Origin: Gammaproteobacteria bacterium
GTDB taxonomy: Bacteria; Pseudomonadota; Gammaproteobacteria; HyVt-429
Assembly: GCA_013152415.1 (NCBI GenBank)
Contig: JAADGI010000009.1
Location: 47,101-111,100 of the forward strand
Length of the DNA: 64,000 nucleotides
Direction of reading: 5' to 3'
Shown: in pieces, positions 17,513 through 27,324 of the stretch
Position numbering within the stretch: position 1 is the first letter of the stretch
Layout of the letters: each line of letters begins with the position of its first letter
The notes under the pieces: model-generated
The model's input: only the letters and a program-made list of their open reading frames with translations
Told to the model about the DNA's origin: nothing
The model's database searches: none
Position numbers and translations under genes: made by a program

Positions 17513-20500
17513 AATAACTGAAAACGAAATTGAAAATTTCGCTATCGAGCTGTTTGAAAAGCTCGGGTATGAATATGTTTACGCGCCTTCTATTGCGCCG
17601 GACAGTGACACGCCCGAAAGAGAACGCTTTGAAGATGTTGTTTTAATCGACCGCCTGCGCTCCGCAGTGGGCAGAATTAACTCTGCTATACCTGACGATG
17701 CGCGGGAAGAGGCGATTAAACAAACACTACGGCTGAATTCCCCGGAACTCATTGCCAATAACGAAGCCTTTCACCGTATGTTGACCGAGGGCATCAAGGT
17801 CAGCATTCAGGAGAAAGGGCAAGAACGTGGCGACCTGGTGTGGCTGATTGATTTTGATAGCCCGGAAAATAACGAATTTGTCGTTGCCAATCAGTTCACC
17901 GTCATAGAAAACAACCAGAACAAACGCCCGGATGTGGTCCTGTTCGTCAATGGCCTTCCGCTGGTGGTCATCGAACTCAAAAATGCGGCTGATGAAAATG
18001 CCACCATCGGTTCTGCCTGGAAGCAACTGCAAACCTATAAAGATGTCATCCCCAGCCTGTTTACTTACAACAGTGTATTGATCATATCAGACGGGCTTGA
18101 GGCCAAGGCAGGTTCACTGTCGGCGGGTTTGAGCCGATTTATGGCCTGGAAAACGGCAGATGGCAAGCTGGAGGCCTCACCCTTAATCAGCCAGTTGGAA
18201 ACCCTGATTAAGGGCATGTTGAATAAGGCCACACTGCTGGATCTGGTACGGCATTTTATTGTGTTTGAACGGAAAACCGTTCAAACACAACCCGCCCTCA
18301 ATCCCTCCCAAAGGGAGGGAAGCAATTATCGCGATAATTTGAATTTTGTTGGGCTAATTAAACAGGTTAAGGAACTACGCAAAAATCAGACTCAGGCAGA
18401 AAAAATATTCTGGGAACTTGCGAGAAACAAACAATTCGGAGGCCTAAAATTCAGGCGGCAACATCAAATCGGTCATTACATCGTCGATTTCTATTGTCAC
18501 TCTGAGAAGCTGGTGATTGAGTTTGACGGGGAAATACACGGCACACCCGAACAAAAGAAAAAGGATGTTAAGCGCGATAAATACTTAATAAGTTTGGGAA
18601 ACAAGGTTATTCGATTTGAAAATAATACTCTGCTTGACAATCCGCAAGCTGTTTTAGAAGAAATTTCCAAAAGTCTCTCTCCCTCTGGGAGAGATGAAAG
18701 AGAGGGTGGTATCACGACAGTGACTACCATCAAGAAACTGGCTGCCTACCATCAATACTATGCGGTCAATGCAGCGGTTGCTTCAACATTGCGTGCTGCC
18801 AGCGCGGTAGCGGGGCCCTTAGCGAGCGAAACGCCGGAAAATTACGGTGTGGCCAGCGTGAAGTCACAGCCCAAAGGCGACCAAAAAGCCGGTGTGGTGT
18901 GGCACACCCAGGGCAGCGGTAAATCCCTGTCGATGGTGTTTTATACCGGCAAGATCGTACTGGCACTGGATAATCCCACCATTGTCATGATTACTGATCG
19001 CAATGACCTCGATGATCAGTTGTTCGACACCTTTGCCGCCTGTACCCAGGTGCTACGGCAAGAACCCAAACAGGTCGAAGACAGGCAACAGCTAAAAGAA
19101 TTGTTAAAAGTGGCCTCCGGTGGTGTGATCTTCACCACCATACAAAAATTTCAACCAGAGGAAGGCAATGTATACGAGGAACTGACTAACCGCAGAAATG
19201 TAGTGGTGATTGCCGATGAGGCCCATAGAACGCAATACGGTTTTAAGGCAAAAACCGTCGACGAAAAAGACGCACAGGGTAAGGTGACGGGCAAAAAGAT
19301 CGTCTATGGCTTTGCGAAATACCTGCGCGATGCCCTGCCCAATGCAACTTATCTGGGGTTTACTGGCACACCCATTGAGAGCACCGATGTCAATACACCC
19401 GCCGTATTTGGAAACTACATTGATGTTTATGATATTGCGCAAGCGGTAGAAGATGGGGCAACCAAACGAATTTATTATGAAAGCCGATTGGCAAAAGTCA
19501 CCTTGAGCGATGAAGGCAAAAAACTCATTGCCGAGCTTGATGACGAACTAGAACAGGATGAGCTAAGCGAAACACAAAAGGCCAAAGCCAAATGGACGCA
19601 AATGGAAGCCCTGGTGGGTGCCGAGAAACGTATCAATAATGTTGCAAAAGATATTGTGACACATTTTGATGCGCGTCAGGAAATCTTCATGGGCAAAGGC
19701 ATGATTGTGGCCATGTCACGCCGCATTGCCGCAGATTTATATGACGAGATCATAAAAATAAACCCAGATTGGCATTCTGACGATCTGACCAAGGGAGCAA
19801 TTAAAGTCGTGATGACGGCTGCATCCTCGGATGGCCCGAAGATGGCCAAACATCACACCAACAAACAGCAACGCAAGGCACTGGCCGAGCGCATGAAAGA
19901 CCCGGATGATGAACTGAAACTGGTGATTGTGCGTGATATGTGGCTCACCGGTTTCGATGCGCCCTGCATGCATACCCTGTATATCGATAAACCCATGAAA
20001 GGGCATAACCTGATGCAGGCCATTGCCCGGGTAAACCGTGTTTATGGAGACAAACCAGCGGGTTTGGTGGTGGACTATCTGGGTATCGCCTCTGATCTTA
20101 AACAGGCTTTATCCTTTTATTCCGATGCGGGCGGCAAAGGTGACCCCATGCTTGCCCAGGAGCAGGCGGTAAAACTGCTGCTGGAAAAAATCGAAGTGGT
20201 GGCGGAAATGTTTCATGGTTTCCCCTATGAGGACTATTTTCAGGCCGATACCTCGAAGAAACTGACTATGATTCTAGCGGCGGAAGAACATATCCTGGGA
20301 CTGGAGAATGGCAAAAAACGCTATATTGATGAAGTCACTGCTTTATCGCAAACATTCGCCATAGCGATTCCCCACGAGCAGGCCATGGATGTGAAAGATG
20401 AAATTGCTTTTTTCCAGGCAGTGAAGGCACGATTGGCGAAATTTGACAGCACCGACTCCGGGCGTAGCAATGAGGAAATAGAAACAACCATACGACAGGT

Positions 20501-21131
20501 GATAGACAAAGCGCTGGTATCGGAACAGGTTATTGATGTGTTTGATGCTGCGGGAATCAAAAAACCGGATATTTCGATTCTTTCTGAAGAATTTCTGTTG
20601 GAACTGAAAAACAAGGAACATAAAAATATTGCACTTGAAGTGCTCAAGAAACTTCTTAATGATGAAATCAAGGCACGCTACAAAAAGAACCTGGTACAGA
20701 GCAGATCCTTAATGGAGATGCTGCAAAATGCTATCAAAAAGTATCACGCCAAGGTACTGACTGCGGCAGAGGTGATGGATGAACTGATTAATATCAGCAA
20801 GGAAATTATTAAATCAGACAAACAGGCCGAAGAGCTTGGTATGAGCGATTTTGAGTACGCCTTTTATACCGCAGTGGCCAACAACGACAGTGCCAGGGAG
20901 CTAATGCAGCAAGACAAACTCCGTGAACTGGCCATAGTGCTATATGAAAAGGTAAAAGCGAATGCCTCTATCGACTGGACGATCAAGGAAAGTGCGAAGG
21001 CAAAGCTGAAAGTGATTGTAAAAAGAACCTTGCGGCAATATGGTTACCCACCGGATATGCAAAAACTGGCTACTGAAACAGTGCTCAAGCAGGCTGAAAT
21101 GTTGGCTGCTGAATTAACAAAAAATACTTAG
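17505..21131 (+). CDS. hsdR: Type I restriction enzyme HsdR with an inserted DUF559 domain
   Basis: A 1208-residue HsdR. The N-terminal PD-(D/E)xK nuclease ([19 protein letters not shown], residues 141-159) precedes the SF2 translocase with Walker [14 protein letters not shown], the DEAH box [13 protein letters not shown], and later [19 protein letters not shown] and AIARVNR, then the C-terminal helical region binding HsdM. HsdR cuts DNA after ATP-driven translocation from unmodified sites. Residues about 256-405 are foreign: a complete DUF559 nuclease domain with repeat sequences at both ends, splitting FIVFE from [13 protein letters not shown]. Without it the length would be about 1058, near the family norm. 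The frame is intact throughout. Confidence 0.95.
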   Translation: MDKITENEIENFAIELFEKLGYEYVYAPSIAPDSDTPERERFEDVVLIDRLRSAVGRINSAIPDDAREEAIKQTLRLNSPELIANNEAFHRMLTEGIKVSIQEKGQERGDLVWLIDFDSPENNEFVVANQFTVIENNQNKRPDVVLFVNGLPLVVIELKNAADENATIGSAWKQLQTYKDVIPSLFTYNSVLIISDGLEAKAGSLSAGLSRFMAWKTADGKLEASPLISQLETLIKGMLNKATLLDLVRHFIVFERKTVQTQPALNPSQREGSNYRDNLNFVGLIKQVKELRKNQTQAEKIFWELARNKQFGGLKFRRQHQIGHYIVDFYCHSEKLVIEFDGEIHGTPEQKKKDVKRDKYLISLGNKVIRFENNTLLDNPQAVLEEISKSLSPSGRDEREGGITTVTTIKKLAAYHQYYAVNAAVASTLRAASAVAGPLASETPENYGVASVKSQPKGDQKAGVVWHTQGSGKSLSMVFYTGKIVLALDNPTIVMITDRNDLDDQLFDTFAACTQVLRQEPKQVEDRQQLKELLKVASGGVIFTTIQKFQPEEGNVYEELTNRRNVVVIADEAHRTQYGFKAKTVDEKDAQGKVTGKKIVYGFAKYLRDALPNATYLGFTGTPIESTDVNTPAVFGNYIDVYDIAQAVEDGATKRIYYESRLAKVTLSDEGKKLIAELDDELEQDELSETQKAKAKWTQMEALVGAEKRINNVAKDIVTHFDARQEIFMGKGMIVAMSRRIAADLYDEIIKINPDWHSDDLTKGAIKVVMTAASSDGPKMAKHHTNKQQRKALAERMKDPDDELKLVIVRDMWLTGFDAPCMHTLYIDKPMKGHNLMQAIARVNRVYGDKPAGLVVDYLGIASDLKQALSFYSDAGGKGDPMLAQEQAVKLLLEKIEVVAEMFHGFPYEDYFQADTSKKLTMILAAEEHILGLENGKKRYIDEVTALSQTFAIAIPHEQAMDVKDEIAFFQAVKARLAKFDSTDSGRSNEEIETTIRQVIDKALVSEQVIDVFDAAGIKKPDISILSEEFLLELKNKEHKNIALEVLKKLLNDEIKARYKKNLVQSRSLMEMLQNAIKKYHAKVLTAAEVMDELINISKEIIKSDKQAEELGMSDFEYAFYTAVANNDSARELMQQDKLRELAIVLYEKVKANASIDWTIKESAKAKLKVIVKRTLRQYGYPPDMQKLATETVLKQAEMLAAELTKNT
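18273..18719 (+). mobile_element. In-frame inserted DUF559 nuclease module with flanking hairpins in hsdR
   Basis: The insert adds about 149 codons. Its left end has three dyads: a 14-bp stem TTGTGTTTGAACGG/CCGTTCAAACACAA with an AAAA loop (18259-18290, left arm is hsdR sequence), TCCCTCCC/GGGAGGGA (18302-18320), and the perfect palindrome AATTATCGCGATAATT (18324-18339). The coding core (residues 281-388) reads [33 protein letters not shown] and [12 protein letters not shown], diagnostic of DUF559/Vsr-like PD-(D/E)xK endonucleases. The right end has TCTCTCCC/GGGAGAGA (18676-18694) and an AGAGAGGGTGG tail, matching the hsdM repeat family. Confidence 0.8.
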
Positions 21132-21347
21132 GGAAATTCTGAGAGCGGAATATGAACCTACTATCGTTTCTATGGCTGTTGAACTTGCGAAGATATACGA
21201 CATTTTAGCCAAACATCAGGACAACAACTAGATGTTTACTTCAAGGTTGATTCTGTAGCAAATCAATCAGAGGCCACCTGAGCTTGAATCCAGAATTTTT
21301 AACCCAATATTGTCCTATCTACCTGAGCAACCGATAAGAGACCCAAA

Positions 21348-21788
21348 ATGAGTCCGTCAGCACATGTGATGTGTCCCTATTGCGGCCAGATTAACCGAGT
21401 TCCACAGGATCGACTACAGCAAGATCCCAAATGCGGTGGGTGCAAACAGGCACTGTTTATCGGAAAACCTATCGAGCTTGGCAACAGCAATTTTGACCGT
21501 TATATGGCTAACACCGGGTTACCCGTGGTGGTGGATTTTTGGGCGAGTTGGTGTGGTCCCTGCAAGATGATGGCACCGGTGTTTGAACAACTGGCAGCAG
21601 AGATGTCATCCCGTGTGGTATTCGCCAAGGTCAACACCGAGACCGAACAAAACTTAGCGGGACAATACCGGATTCAGAGTATTCCCACCCTGGCGCTGTT
21701 TCGGTCCGGGCGTGAGATTAATCGTATGGCGGGGGCAATGGATACAACGAGCCTGCGCCAATGGATTGACCAAAGCTTGTCCAAGTGA
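21348..21788 (+). CDS. trxC: Thioredoxin 2 (TrxC type)
   Basis: A 146-residue thioredoxin with the N-terminal zinc-binding extension typical of TrxC (CPYCGQ ... CGGC, residues 9-35) and the thioredoxin active site WASWCGPCKM, with the cis-proline loop SIPTLALF. It reduces protein disulfides in the cytoplasm, and in enterobacteria belongs to the OxyR response. The 216 bases between hsdR and this gene show no gene and mark the right border of the defence island. A YchJ-like gene follows 15 bases later. Confidence 0.95.
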   Translation: MSPSAHVMCPYCGQINRVPQDRLQQDPKCGGCKQALFIGKPIELGNSNFDRYMANTGLPVVVDFWASWCGPCKMMAPVFEQLAAEMSSRVVFAKVNTETEQNLAGQYRIQSIPTLALFRSGREINRMAGAMDTTSLRQWIDQSLSK

Positions 21789-21803
21789 GAGTGTGTTTCT
21801 ACG

Positions 21804-22262
21804 ATGTCTGAGGGCTGCCACTGTGGGTCAGGCCAAAGTTATTTGAATTGTTGCGGCCGGTATATCACCGCATCGGATCATCCGCCGACGGCTGAGGCCT
21901 TGATGCGCTCACGTTATACGGCCTATGTGTTAGGTCATGAGGCCTATTTGCTTCAAACCTGGCACCAGACGACCCGACCCGAAAAATTATCTCTCCAAGG
22001 CGGCGATGCTATCGAATGGCTGGGCCTGAGTGTCGATGCCAGCGAGCGGGGTGACATTGCTGATTCTACCGGTGTGGTCGAATTTACCGTCCACTATCGT
22101 GCCAAGTCCAAGATGGCGGTGCTGCGTGAGCGAAGTCAGTTTGTCCAGGAATGTGGTCAGTGGTTCTATGTGGATGGCCAGATGAGGGAAGATACGGTGG
22201 GCCGCAATAGCCCTTGTCCCTGTGGCAGCGAAAAAAAATATAAACGTTGTTGCGGCCAATAG
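21804..22262 (+). CDS. YchJ-like protein with two SEC-C zinc motifs
   Basis: A 152-residue UPF0225/YchJ protein. SEC-C motifs lie at both ends ([14 protein letters not shown] and [16 protein letters not shown]), with an NTF2-like central domain ([31 protein letters not shown]). SEC-C motifs bind zinc, and in SecA they contact SecB; the function of YchJ itself is unknown. It lies 15 bases after trxC and its 3' end overlaps an alternative upstream start of the next ORF, which was rejected in favour of an ATG after a signal-peptide-like start. Confidence 0.92.
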   Translation: MSEGCHCGSGQSYLNCCGRYITASDHPPTAEALMRSRYTAYVLGHEAYLLQTWHQTTRPEKLSLQGGDAIEWLGLSVDASERGDIADSTGVVEFTVHYRAKSKMAVLRERSQFVQECGQWFYVDGQMREDTVGRNSPCPCGSEKKYKRCCGQ

Positions 22263-22305
22263 GAAATATGGCGGTACAATGGGTGATCTAAACAAGGGGC
22301 CAGCA

Positions 22306-23520
22306 ATGAAAAAAACAGTTATATGGTTATCGGGAATTTTGTGCATGTCTCTGGCGGCACAGCCCATTTTTGCAGTGACAGTGGGTGACTCCATTGAGCT
22401 GGGTGCTGCGGTATCCATTACCGGAAAATATTCCACCAATGGTAAGCATACCCAGAACGGTTATGACCTTGCGGTAAAAATAATCAATGACAAGGGTGGT
22501 GTGAAGCTTGGAGGTAAGTCCTACAAGATAAAAATCAAATACTACGATGATGAATCAACACCTGCTCGTGGTGCTCAACTTGCAGAACGGTTGATCAAAC
22601 AAGATGGTATTAAATTTATTCTTGGCCCTTATAGCTCGGGTCTGACCAAGGCCATGGTATCAGTGACCGAAAAATATAAGGTGCCTATGGTAGAGGCCAA
22701 CGGTGCCTCGGTAGGCCTGTTTAACAAGGGCTATCGTTATCTGTTTGCCATTTTGTCTACCACTGAACAGTATTTGCAAACCGCCGTGGCCCTGGCCGCC
22801 AAGGTGAATGGCAAGAACACAGTAAAGGTGGCCGGTGTCTTTGAGAATGATCCCTTCTCCCAGGATATACGTAACGGGGTGTTTGCTGATGCTAAACGCC
22901 TGGGTATGCACGTTGTGATCGATGACAAACTACCACCAGATCTCAGCGATATGTCCGCGACCCTCACCAAGGTCAAGGCACTGAAGCCAAACTTATTGGT
23001 GGTCTCTGGTCACGCCAAGGGTGCGGCCCTGGCGGTGCGCCAGGTAGCAGACATGAAAGTGAATGTGCCCATGCTGGCCATGACCCATTGTGATTCGGCC
23101 GAGATTATCGTCAAGTTTGCCAAGGCCGCAGAATATATTCTCTGTGCATCACAATGGGACCGTAGTCTGTCCTATAGGGATGCCCTTTTTGGTTCAGCAG
23201 AAGACTTTGCCCAGCTGTTTGAAAAGACCTATGGTTACGCCCCGCCCTATCAGGCCGCAGAATCTGCGGCAGCGGTGCTGGTTTATAAAAATGCCTTTGA
23301 ACGTGCCGGCAAACTGGACACCGAAATGGTACGTAATGCCATTGCTGCTACCGATATGCAGACCTTCTATGGCAAGGTCCGTTTTGACAAAACGGGCAAG
23401 AATATTGCCAAGCCCATGATCTTGTACCAGGTTCAGGACGGACAATTCAAAGTGGTGGCACCACCTCAGTGGGCGTCGGCGACGTTGCGCTGGCCCACCC
23501 CGGTCTGGGATAAACGTTAG
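22306..23520 (+). CDS. Periplasmic substrate-binding protein of a LivK/AmiC-type ABC importer
   Basis: A 404-residue type I periplasmic binding protein. A signal peptide (MKKTVIWLSGILCMSLAAQPIFA) precedes IELGAAVSITGKYSTNGK and YDDESTPARGAQLAERLI, typical of the branched-chain amino acid/amide/urea binding family (PF13458 type). It captures the ligand for the LivHMGF-like transporter encoded next. The ligand cannot be read from the sequence. The ATG at 22306 opens the signal peptide directly; the longer ORF would put it internally. A 96-bp inverted-repeat element separates it from the permease genes. Confidence 0.93.
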   Translation: MKKTVIWLSGILCMSLAAQPIFAVTVGDSIELGAAVSITGKYSTNGKHTQNGYDLAVKIINDKGGVKLGGKSYKIKIKYYDDESTPARGAQLAERLIKQDGIKFILGPYSSGLTKAMVSVTEKYKVPMVEANGASVGLFNKGYRYLFAILSTTEQYLQTAVALAAKVNGKNTVKVAGVFENDPFSQDIRNGVFADAKRLGMHVVIDDKLPPDLSDMSATLTKVKALKPNLLVVSGHAKGAALAVRQVADMKVNVPMLAMTHCDSAEIIVKFAKAAEYILCASQWDRSLSYRDALFGSAEDFAQLFEKTYGYAPPYQAAESAAAVLVYKNAFERAGKLDTEMVRNAIAATDMQTFYGKVRFDKTGKNIAKPMILYQVQDGQFKVVAPPQWASATLRWPTPVWDKR

Positions 23521-23588
23521 GGAATTTTTGATCAAGTCATTCTGGTGGATGCCAGAGCCCAGTCGCTTTATTTGTATTCGCCGCGCTG

Positions 23589-23684
23589 GGACTCTCGCCA
23601 GGCACGCAAAGGGAAAAGTGGGTCATGGTAGAAGTTGAATAAATTCAATCAATCTTTGTGTGCTTGGCGCCTTGGCGAGAGTCC
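23589..23684. repeat. Inverted-repeat element between binding protein and permease genes
   Basis: GGACTCTCGCCA (23589-23600) is perfectly inverted at TGGCGAGAGTCC (23673-23684), and inner bases GGCACGCAAAG and CTTTGTGTGC also pair. The right half carries GGCGCCTTGGCG, a motif I have seen as dispersed repeats in environmental proteobacterial genomes. It fills most of the 182-base gap inside the liv operon and could form a long stem affecting downstream expression. Confidence 0.7.
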
Positions 23685-23702
23685 ATTATCCCCTTGCTTG
23701 GT

Positions 23703-24617
23703 ATGTCGATCCCTGTGCTCAGCAATCTAAACCTCCTTTTTGATCAACCCATACTGTTGGTTGACCTTGTCGCCAACGGTTTTATGATTGGCGCCATCTT
23801 CGCCTTGGCCGCCTTCGGCATGGCCCTGGTGTGGGGGGTGATGAATATCATCAACATCGCCCAGGGTGAATTTGTCATGCTCGGCGGTTTTGTGACTTTG
23901 TTTTTGATGGAAGCCGGTATGCCCGCCGTGATTAGTGTGCCGCTTGCGGTGGCGGTGTTATTTATAGTGGGTGGTGGTTTTTACTATTTGGTAATAGACC
24001 GGGTAGTAGATCGCGATATGTTCTCATCTGTGTTGGCGACTTTTGGCATCTCCATTTTGTTGTCTCAGTTATCGAACCAGTTTTTTGGTGCCGATGTGCG
24101 CACCGTAGACCCCGGGTTGGGCACTTGGTTATTGGCTGATGGTATGGTATCGCTACCCTGGGTCAAACTCATCGCCTTTATTTTGACTCTTGTTATTGGT
24201 GTGGGGCTCTGGTTATTTCTAAAGTCTTCCAGGCTGGGTCAGGCTATACGCGCCACCGCACAAAATCCCCGTGCTGCGCGGGTGTTGGGCATCAATACCC
24301 GTCGTGTCTACGCCCTGACCTATAGTCTCAATGCTGCCCTGTGTGGTGCCGCCGGTGGCCTGGTGGTTATGGCCTGGGCTATTCATCCCTATATGGGTCT
24401 ACCCTATACGGTGCGATCCTTTATGGTGGTGATCGTGGCCGGTCTGGGCAATCTACCCGGTGTGGTTCTTGCGGGCTTGGGCTTGGGCGCAGCAGAAAAT
24501 CTTGCCGGCTTTATTTTGGGTGCAGAGTTTCAGATTGCCTTTGTGTTTTGTTTGATGATCCTGGTGTTGGTGTGGCGCAACATGATGCTCAAACGAAAAC
24601 GGAAGTATCTTAAATGA
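23703..24617 (+). CDS. livH: LivH-type ABC permease
   Basis: A roughly 304-residue integral membrane permease with about eight segments and the LivH landmarks ANGFMIGAIFALAAFGMALVWG, NIINIAQGEFVMLGG and RATAQNPRAARVLGIN (coupling loop). It forms the transmembrane pore with LivM. The ORF could begin at 23658, but that start lies inside the inverted-repeat element, so I place it at ATG 23703; the ribosome-binding site is weak and the start is uncertain. It overlaps livM by 4 bases. Confidence 0.92.
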   Translation: MSIPVLSNLNLLFDQPILLVDLVANGFMIGAIFALAAFGMALVWGVMNIINIAQGEFVMLGGFVTLFLMEAGMPAVISVPLAVAVLFIVGGGFYYLVIDRVVDRDMFSSVLATFGISILLSQLSNQFFGADVRTVDPGLGTWLLADGMVSLPWVKLIAFILTLVIGVGLWLFLKSSRLGQAIRATAQNPRAARVLGINTRRVYALTYSLNAALCGAAGGLVVMAWAIHPYMGLPYTVRSFMVVIVAGLGNLPGVVLAGLGLGAAENLAGFILGAEFQIAFVFCLMILVLVWRNMMLKRKRKYLK

Positions 24618-25582
24618 AACAACTGGGCTATGGCATACTGATAGGCATATCCCTTGTTGCGCCATTTGTGTTTCCAGAGTTCCGAACTCAACTCAGCTTC
24701 CTGTGGGTGATGGTGATCTTTGCGCTTACCTGGGACATCCTCGGCGGGCAGATGGGTTACAACTCTTTTGGTAATGTCTTGTTTGTGGGTGTGGGCATGT
24801 ATGCCTGCGCGGTGGTACAGCGAGATATGGGTCTCGATTATTTTTCCTCACTCTTCATCGGTGTCCTGGTTGCTGGCGGTCTGGCGGTGGCACTGGCCCT
24901 TGTCGTCGGCAATGCCCTGCTCGATTTACGCGGCCACTATTTTGCTATTGGTACTTTAGGTTTGGGCGTGGCTGCAGGAGAGATCGCCGGGGGATGGGAT
25001 TTTATCGGCGCCGGTTCAGGTATGGTACCGCCACTTTACCCCGGACCTCTGGACAGCCGGGATTTATTTTTTTATTTTCAATTATTTGCAGTGGCAGTCG
25101 TATTGTTTTCTACCTTGCGATGGTTATACGGTGGACGTTTTGGTCTTGCCCTCAACGCTATTCGTGATGATGAAGACAAGGCCGAGGCCCTGGGTATCTA
25201 CACTACCCGTTACAAAACCGCAGCCTGGTGCCTGGCTGCACTTTTTTTGGGTGTGACCGGTGGCCTGTTAGGCAATGTCATTGGCTTTATTGATCCCAAG
25301 GATGTGGCCTTTGCCGGGTCCACCTTTGGTGTGTGGATGATTATTATGGTCATCACCGGGGGTAAGGGTACCCTGTGGGGGCCGGTGTTGGGGGCAGTAG
25401 TGTTTCATGTCACCCAGGAGTTGTTCTGGACTTTTTTGTTCGGTTGGCAGCGAGTTGCCCTGGGTCTGTTGATCATCGCTATTGCGGTTTTATTTCCCCA
25501 GGGTATTCTGGGTTGGGTGCGGGAGCATTGGCCTAAAGATGCTGACACTATGGGCCAGGCCAAGTCGGATTCTCAGCGATGA
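24614..25582 (+). CDS. livM: LivM-type ABC permease
   Basis: A 322-residue permease with 8-10 hydrophobic segments and LivM landmarks: LTWDILGGQMGYNSFGNVLFVG, LRGHYFAIGTLGLGVAAGEI, and the coupling loop LNAIRDDEDKAEALGI. It pairs with LivH in the inner membrane. It overlaps livH and livG by 4 bases at either end, so the four membrane and ATPase genes are translated as one unit. Confidence 0.94.
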   Translation: MKQLGYGILIGISLVAPFVFPEFRTQLSFLWVMVIFALTWDILGGQMGYNSFGNVLFVGVGMYACAVVQRDMGLDYFSSLFIGVLVAGGLAVALALVVGNALLDLRGHYFAIGTLGLGVAAGEIAGGWDFIGAGSGMVPPLYPGPLDSRDLFFYFQLFAVAVVLFSTLRWLYGGRFGLALNAIRDDEDKAEALGIYTTRYKTAAWCLAALFLGVTGGLLGNVIGFIDPKDVAFAGSTFGVWMIIMVITGGKGTLWGPVLGAVVFHVTQELFWTFLFGWQRVALGLLIIAIAVLFPQGILGWVREHWPKDADTMGQAKSDSQR

Positions 25583-26328
25583 GCGAGATATTGCTCAGTG
25601 TGCGAGGTGCCACCAAGTCTTTTGGCGGTGTGGTGGCCAATCAAGACATCAGCCTGAATGTAGCTGCCGGAGAAATCGTTGGCCTGATCGGCCCCAATGG
25701 TTCTGGAAAGACAACGTTATTTAGTTCTATTGTTGGCTATCATCCGGTGGATGCAGGCAGCATTGTCTTTGGCGATAAAGAAATCACGCACCTGCGTGTG
25801 CCACAGATTGCACGTTTGGGTTTGCATCGTACCTTTCAACAGACCCGTATCTTCGTGGGTATGAGCTGTGTGCAGAATATGCAGATCAGCGCACCGTTGT
25901 CACAAAGCAAAGGCCCTGCATCCTTGTTTGCGCCCTTTCCCGTTGAGGCCACAGAAAAACTGGAGTATTTATTAGCGTTTGTGGGTTTATATGAAAAGCG
26001 TTCTTTATCTGGCGGGGAGCTTTCTTTTGGCCAACAAAAACTGTTGGAATTTGCCATGGCGCTAATGAGTGAGTCACGTTTGTTATTATTGGATGAGCCC
26101 ACCGCCGGCATCAACCCTACATTGATCGACTACATTGTTAATCGTTTGCGAACTGCTAATGATGAGTTTGGTGTCACCTTGTTGGTCATCGAGCACAACA
26201 TGCATGTGATCATGAACCTGGCCCAACGCATTTATTGTCTGGCCCACGGCCATAAATTGGCTGAGGGATCACCTAAGGACATTCAGGACAATCCAAAAGT
26301 TATTGATGCCTATTTGGGGGCGACATGA
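25579..26328 (+). CDS. livG: LivG-type ABC ATPase
   Basis: A 249-residue ATPase subunit with Walker A GPNGSGKTT (about 37-45), LHRTFQQTRIF Q-loop, signature LSGGELSFGQQK, Walker B LLLLDEPTAGINP and switch histidine VIEHNMHV. The C-terminal extension ending ...VIDAYLG is typical of LivG. It energises import with LivF. It overlaps livM and livF by 4 bases. Confidence 0.95.
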   Translation: MSEILLSVRGATKSFGGVVANQDISLNVAAGEIVGLIGPNGSGKTTLFSSIVGYHPVDAGSIVFGDKEITHLRVPQIARLGLHRTFQQTRIFVGMSCVQNMQISAPLSQSKGPASLFAPFPVEATEKLEYLLAFVGLYEKRSLSGGELSFGQQKLLEFAMALMSESRLLLLDEPTAGINPTLIDYIVNRLRTANDEFGVTLLVIEHNMHVIMNLAQRIYCLAHGHKLAEGSPKDIQDNPKVIDAYLGAT

Positions 26329-27113
26329 GCATTCGTCCTGCAACCGTTGTTGATCCTGGACCGGATCAGACCACCTTGAAGGGCTTGTGCAAGCCATCAC
26401 CTTTTTTAGAAATAGAGGGTTTACATGCGGGCTATGGGCGAACAGAAATTCTCCATGGCCTGAATCTTTTTGTCGGCAAAGGCCAGTCCTTGTGCATTAT
26501 CGGTCCCAACGGTGCCGGTAAATCTACCGTGTTACATTCCATCTTTGGTTTTACCCGCATCACCCAAGGCCGTATTGAAAAGGACGGTAATAACATTACC
26601 ACCTTATCACCCAACCAAAAATTACAACGCGCGGGTGTGGCCTATATCCTTCAGGATAATTCGGTGTTTGCCGAGATGACGGTTGAAGAAAATCTTTTGA
26701 TGGGGGCCTATTTATTGAAGGGCAAACATCGGGTCCGGGATGCGGTGGAACGAGTGCTGGAAAAATATCCCCGACTCGCCGAACGCCACCACCAAAAGGC
26801 CGGTGCCTTGTCTGGAGGGGAACGACGTTTATTGGAAATCAGTCGTGCCTTGATTATGGAGCCCGAAGTGTTGTTGGTGGACGAACCTACCATCGGCCTT
26901 GAACCCCGTTTTATCGATCAGGTGTTTGAGATTCTGGGTGAGCTGCAACACAAGGAAGGCAAGACCATTATCATGGTAGAACAAAATGCCAAGAAGGGTC
27001 TGGAGTTTGCTGATATTGGCTATGTGCTGGTTTCTGGTAAGTTGGCCATGGCGGACGCCGCCAGCGATCTGTTGCAATCCACAGAAGTTGGCAGATTATT
27101 TTTGGGGGGATAG
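26325..27113 (+). CDS. livF: LivF-type ABC ATPase
   Basis: A 262-residue ATPase with an N-terminal extension of about 28 residues before the nucleotide-binding fold (LEIEGLHAGYGRTEILHGL). Walker A GPNGAGKST, signature LSGGERRLLEISRAL, Walker B VLLVDEPTIGLEP and MVEQNAKKGLEFAD identify LivF. It is the last gene of the importer operon. The extension is unusual for LivF (normally about 235 residues), but the 4-base overlap with livG supports the start. Confidence 0.94.
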   Translation: MSIRPATVVDPGPDQTTLKGLCKPSPFLEIEGLHAGYGRTEILHGLNLFVGKGQSLCIIGPNGAGKSTVLHSIFGFTRITQGRIEKDGNNITTLSPNQKLQRAGVAYILQDNSVFAEMTVEENLLMGAYLLKGKHRVRDAVERVLEKYPRLAERHHQKAGALSGGERRLLEISRALIMEPEVLLVDEPTIGLEPRFIDQVFEILGELQHKEGKTIIMVEQNAKKGLEFADIGYVLVSGKLAMADAASDLLQSTEVGRLFLGG

Positions 27114-27324
27114 GGTTTTTCCGTGGGTAGTGTTTTGGTGTTGCAATCTTTGTGTGTTACCAGAATGTAGATAAAATAAAGCACTATTTCATGTCTGTAA
27201 AAATGTCAACTTTTTTTATATTTCCGGACAGTTTTCCTCTTTTTTTTAAATCTACCCTTGAATGCGCCACCTGTAGGGTCCAAGCTTAATCTGTGTATTT
27301 TCAATCATTCGGAACATTAGTATA

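Noticed and set aside
18338..18670. A separate DUF559 gene inside hsdR
   Set aside because: No ATG with a ribosome-binding site opens the domain, only a possible TTG at 18338; the frame is continuous with hsdR, so I treat it as part of HsdR.
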